This document shows positions 7,873-9,590 of a stretch of DNA of 9,590 nt, piece by piece. The DNA is from UBA2882 sp051877575 (GTDB taxonomy: Bacteria > Bacillota > Clostridia > Lachnospirales > Lachnospiraceae). The notes under the pieces were generated by a model. That model saw nothing but the letters and a program-made list of their open reading frames with translations. It was not told where the DNA came from and made no database searches. Position numbers and translations under genes: made by a program. The DNA is taken from the NCBI GenBank assembly GCA_051877575.1, contig JBJEJA010000030.1, positions 1-9,590 of the forward strand, read 5' to 3'. The first letter of the stretch is position 1. Each line of letters begins with the position of its first letter.

Positions 7873-9440
7873 TATTTCCCTTTTACATCCTCAATCGTAT
7901 GACACAATAAATAATCAATCCATTTTCTACATCCTTCTTCGTTCATATGTATCCCATCCTCCTGCGCGATATCATCCGGAAGACAATGTTTCTCATCGGC
8001 TAGCGCCTTATATAGATCAATATAGTAGCATTCCTGCTCTTTTGCCATTTTCGCAATTTCAACATTAATCTTTCGAATCCGCCCGTTGGTGAGTGTGATT
8101 CTCTCCACAGAAACATCGTTCGTGACCGGAGGAATTCCTTCTATATATATTATTGCATCCGGAAACTGCTCTTTTAACATTTCAATCAGCTTTTCATAAT
8201 ATAAGATAAAGGATTCATTGCTTCCACTCGCCAACGCATTGGTACCCAGCAGTATGTATATCTTTTTAGGTTTTTTCTTACATATCTCATCCCAGATGGC
8301 AACTTCCTCGTTGTCAGATATCTCCACTTTCGTGTTATTTACAAACTGCATTGGTGTGATGGACTTATACGCACAAAACTCCACATCATCCTCAATAACC
8401 GGATAATAGGATAGAGCAAGCGTCAATGAATCGCCAATGAACAATGTATCGTCAAAATAGCCTTCACCTGCTTTGACAGACACCGGCACCTCATAATCCG
8501 CTGCGTCTTCCCGATCTTCAAACATCCGAGTAACTTCAATATCCGGTTCCGTATCAAGTCTGTCCAACGGCACTATCGCCGTTTCCGTGGTGTCCAATGC
8601 CTCTAACAACAATTCTACCGTCTCTGCAATCGTCAGCTTCGTTGCGGGTACTTCATTTCCACTTACAGATGGCTGTTTATCCTCCGCCGGTCTCTCATCC
8701 ACCTCATACGGCTCATATTCAATCTCATCCAGATTTCCATCAATTTTCACACATATAATCGATCCACCTTCGACTTTTTCAACAAAGCCAAGTGCTCCAT
8801 TGAAGTCTTTAAAACTCGAATCGTTAATAAACTTCGTAGCCGAAATATATTTATCCAGTCCGGCACAAGCTGCCAGATGAAGGATTCTGTCATCGACCAC
8901 CGTGGCATTGGCCAAAACATACTGCGGCGTGTTATCTGTGATCCGCTTTATGACGGCCTGTGTCTGGGCAAGAGAGGTAAGTATCTGTTCGTCATCCGAC
9001 TCTTCCCAGTGCATCTCTCCACTCATACCGTAATTACCTACGACATTCCCGCGTTTCACAATATCTATGACCGTATCCGGGTCCTCTGCGGCGGTCATAC
9101 CATCACAAACAAAAACTGCCTTTGCTTCATATGTGTCCAACAGGTCCAGTATCTTTGCCATCTCCGTAGGTGTTGACATTCCGCAAAATACCAGTGAAAC
9201 CTTATGCTGAGATGCCTTATACCCTTCTACCATCTCGGCTTTCCGGGTATTCTCAGAATCCTGATAATTCTTAAAAGCTTCACCTATCTCTTCGTCAGCA
9301 TCGTATACGATCCGATCCCGAGAATTTACGGATACATCCGGATATTCCTTCCGAACATTTGCACAAAGATACAAAACAGCCAGCATACATGCAATCAAAA
9401 GCAGCAAAAAGAATGCAATAACTTTCCATCTCTTCTTCAT
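7872..9440 (-). CDS. Membrane-anchored protein: inactive CE4 (deacetylase-like) domain fused to SGNH hydrolase
   Basis: First gene of the cluster, 522 residues from the ATG at 9440. That start is preferred over an in-frame TTG at 9470 because GAGGA sits 7 bases before the ATG and the protein then begins with a basic stretch and one membrane helix (about residues 7-26). Residues 80-295 follow the NodB/CE4 deacetylase pattern in order, but each active-site motif is gone: TFDDG reads VFCGM (84-88), GNHxxSH reads GNYGMSG (135-141), RPPYG is unrecognisable near 175, and the late LHD reads VKID. An acidic linker (about 240-325) leads to an SGNH/GDSL hydrolase domain (330-522) with GDSLT (Ser338), GTN (Asn401) and DGIH (Asp495, His498), so this half looks catalytically complete, although the usual block II Gly is not obvious. 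It probably acts outside the membrane as an esterase or acyltransferase on the exopolysaccharide, with the CE4 part binding sugar (inference). Its stop overlaps the next start by one base (TAATG), suggesting translational coupling. Confidence 0.85.
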   Translation of the reverse strand: MKKRWKVIAFFLLLLIACMLAVLYLCANVRKEYPDVSVNSRDRIVYDADEEIGEAFKNYQDSENTRKAEMVEGYKASQHKVSLVFCGMSTPTEMAKILDLLDTYEAKAVFVCDGMTAAEDPDTVIDIVKRGNVVGNYGMSGEMHWEESDDEQILTSLAQTQAVIKRITDNTPQYVLANATVVDDRILHLAACAGLDKYISATKFINDSSFKDFNGALGFVEKVEGGSIICVKIDGNLDEIEYEPYEVDERPAEDKQPSVSGNEVPATKLTIAETVELLLEALDTTETAIVPLDRLDTEPDIEVTRMFEDREDAADYEVPVSVKAGEGYFDDTLFIGDSLTLALSYYPVIEDDVEFCAYKSITPMQFVNNTKVEISDNEEVAIWDEICKKKPKKIYILLGTNALASGSNESFILYYEKLIEMLKEQFPDAIIYIEGIPPVTNDVSVERITLTNGRIRKINVEIAKMAKEQECYYIDLYKALADEKHCLPDDIAQEDGIHMNEEGCRKWIDYLLCHTIEDVKGK

Positions 9441-9447
9441 ATTCAAT

Positions 9448-9452
9448 TCCTC
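9448..9452 (-). promoter_or_regulatory. Ribosome binding site that sets the start of the first gene
   Basis: GAGGA lies 7 bases before the ATG at 9440. The alternative in-frame starts, TTG at 9470 and ATG at 9461, have no such site in front, and they would place an acidic stretch ahead of the membrane anchor. The ATG at 9440 is therefore chosen. Confidence 0.7.
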
Positions 9453-9480
9453 ATTTCCCATTTCACACACAACTTTGGTA

Positions 9481-9498
9481 TATACAATTTATTGTATA
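9481..9498. promoter_or_regulatory. 18-base perfect palindrome, candidate operator in the leader
   Basis: TATACAAT and ATTGTATA form a perfect 8-base inverted repeat around two bases. It lies about 20-37 bases after the predicted transcription start, where a repressor could block elongation or initiation. The arms are AT-rich with no T-run behind, so it is not a good terminator. The partially matching flanks TTTGG and CCAAA extend it imperfectly. No specific regulator can be named. Confidence 0.4.
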
Positions 9499-9520
9499 AG
9501 GTTCCAAAATGTCATATTTT

Positions 9521-9589
9521 TCATATTATATCATAATACTCTGTCACACGCCAGTAAGATATGACCGCGTTATACTCATTGTACTCTGC
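9521..9589 (-). other. Possible 3' end of an upstream minus-strand gene
   Basis: From the right edge, one minus-strand frame stays open for 22 codons and ends in TGA at 9523-9521. The peptide is aromatic-rich (it includes NAVISYWRVTEYYD) and looks protein-like, but 22 open codons can occur by chance. If real, the promoter for the cluster overlaps the end of this gene and the cluster may belong to a longer operon. I do not recognise the product. Confidence 0.25.
9525..9533 (-). promoter_or_regulatory. Candidate extended -10 promoter for the cluster
   Basis: On the minus strand this reads TGATATAAT, a perfect TATAAT with the TGn extension. No good -35 box lies at 16-18 bases, as is common for extended -10 promoters; GTGACA occurs upstream but only 11 bases away. 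Transcription would begin near 9518, giving a leader of about 78 bases before the ATG at 9440. It is the only strong promoter-like element seen ahead of the seven genes. Confidence 0.5.
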
Positions 9590-9590
9590 A

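Noticed and set aside
9441..9470. Longer first gene starting at TTG 9470
   Set aside because: There is no ribosome binding site at the TTG, while GAGGA is well placed before the ATG at 9440.
9505..9512. GGAACC as an ECF sigma -35 box
   Set aside because: No matching GTC-like -10 follows at 15-17 bases, and the sequence lies inside the predicted transcript.
9441..9520. Cyclic-di-GMP riboswitch in the leader
   Set aside because: The leader is about 78 bases and AT-rich; I see no paired stems with the GNRA loop and receptor expected of such a riboswitch. A covariance-model search would settle it.

Overview
The window holds one tightly packed set of seven genes, all on the minus strand, so it reads from right (about 9440) to left (base 1). 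The last gene runs off the left edge. The organism is probably a Gram-positive Clostridium-class bacterium, most likely Lachnospiraceae-like. Reasons: moderately low GC, AGGAGG-type ribosome binding sites, two lipoproteins with classical lipoboxes, no outer-membrane parts, and the clostridial trio of MBOAT acyltransferase, DHHW protein and DUF4358 lipoprotein. No species can be named from sequence alone.

Layout in reading order. (1) 9440-7872: a membrane-anchored protein with a polysaccharide-deacetylase-like (CE4) domain that has lost every catalytic motif, fused to an SGNH hydrolase domain whose triad looks intact. (2) 7872-5956: a membrane GT2 polysaccharide synthase of the hyaluronan synthase/NodC type with an N-terminal PilZ domain, the usual cyclic-di-GMP sensor. 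(3) 5975-4107: a second membrane-anchored, degenerate CE4-like protein with a C-terminal beta-rich domain. (4) 4099-3032: a lipoprotein with a GH18 (chitinase-like) fold. (5) 3019-2516: a DUF4358 lipoprotein. (6) 2510-1119: an AlgI-like MBOAT O-acyltransferase. (7) 1106 to 1: a DHHW protein, the AlgJ/AlgX-like SGNH partner of the MBOAT, nearly complete. Genes overlap or are separated by at most 12 bases. An extended -10 promoter and an 18-base palindrome lie just upstream of gene 1.

How the genes may work together (inference). The PilZ-GT2 protein would polymerise and export a beta-linked, probably amino-sugar, polysaccharide when cyclic-di-GMP is high. The MBOAT would move acyl groups across the membrane, and the DHHW protein, perhaps with the SGNH domain of gene 1, would transfer or remove them. 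The GH18-like lipoprotein would trim or release the chain. The two inactive CE4 domains would bind or guide it. The set resembles Gram-negative alginate, cellulose and PNAG machineries rebuilt for a single-membrane cell. I do not recognise it as a characterised system. The polymer, acyl group and ligand are not shown by the sequence.

No RNA genes, mobile elements, CRISPR arrays or clear terminators were seen. No gene-free stretch exceeds 300 bases. The 150 bases right of gene 1 hold the promoter region and possibly the last codons of an upstream gene.
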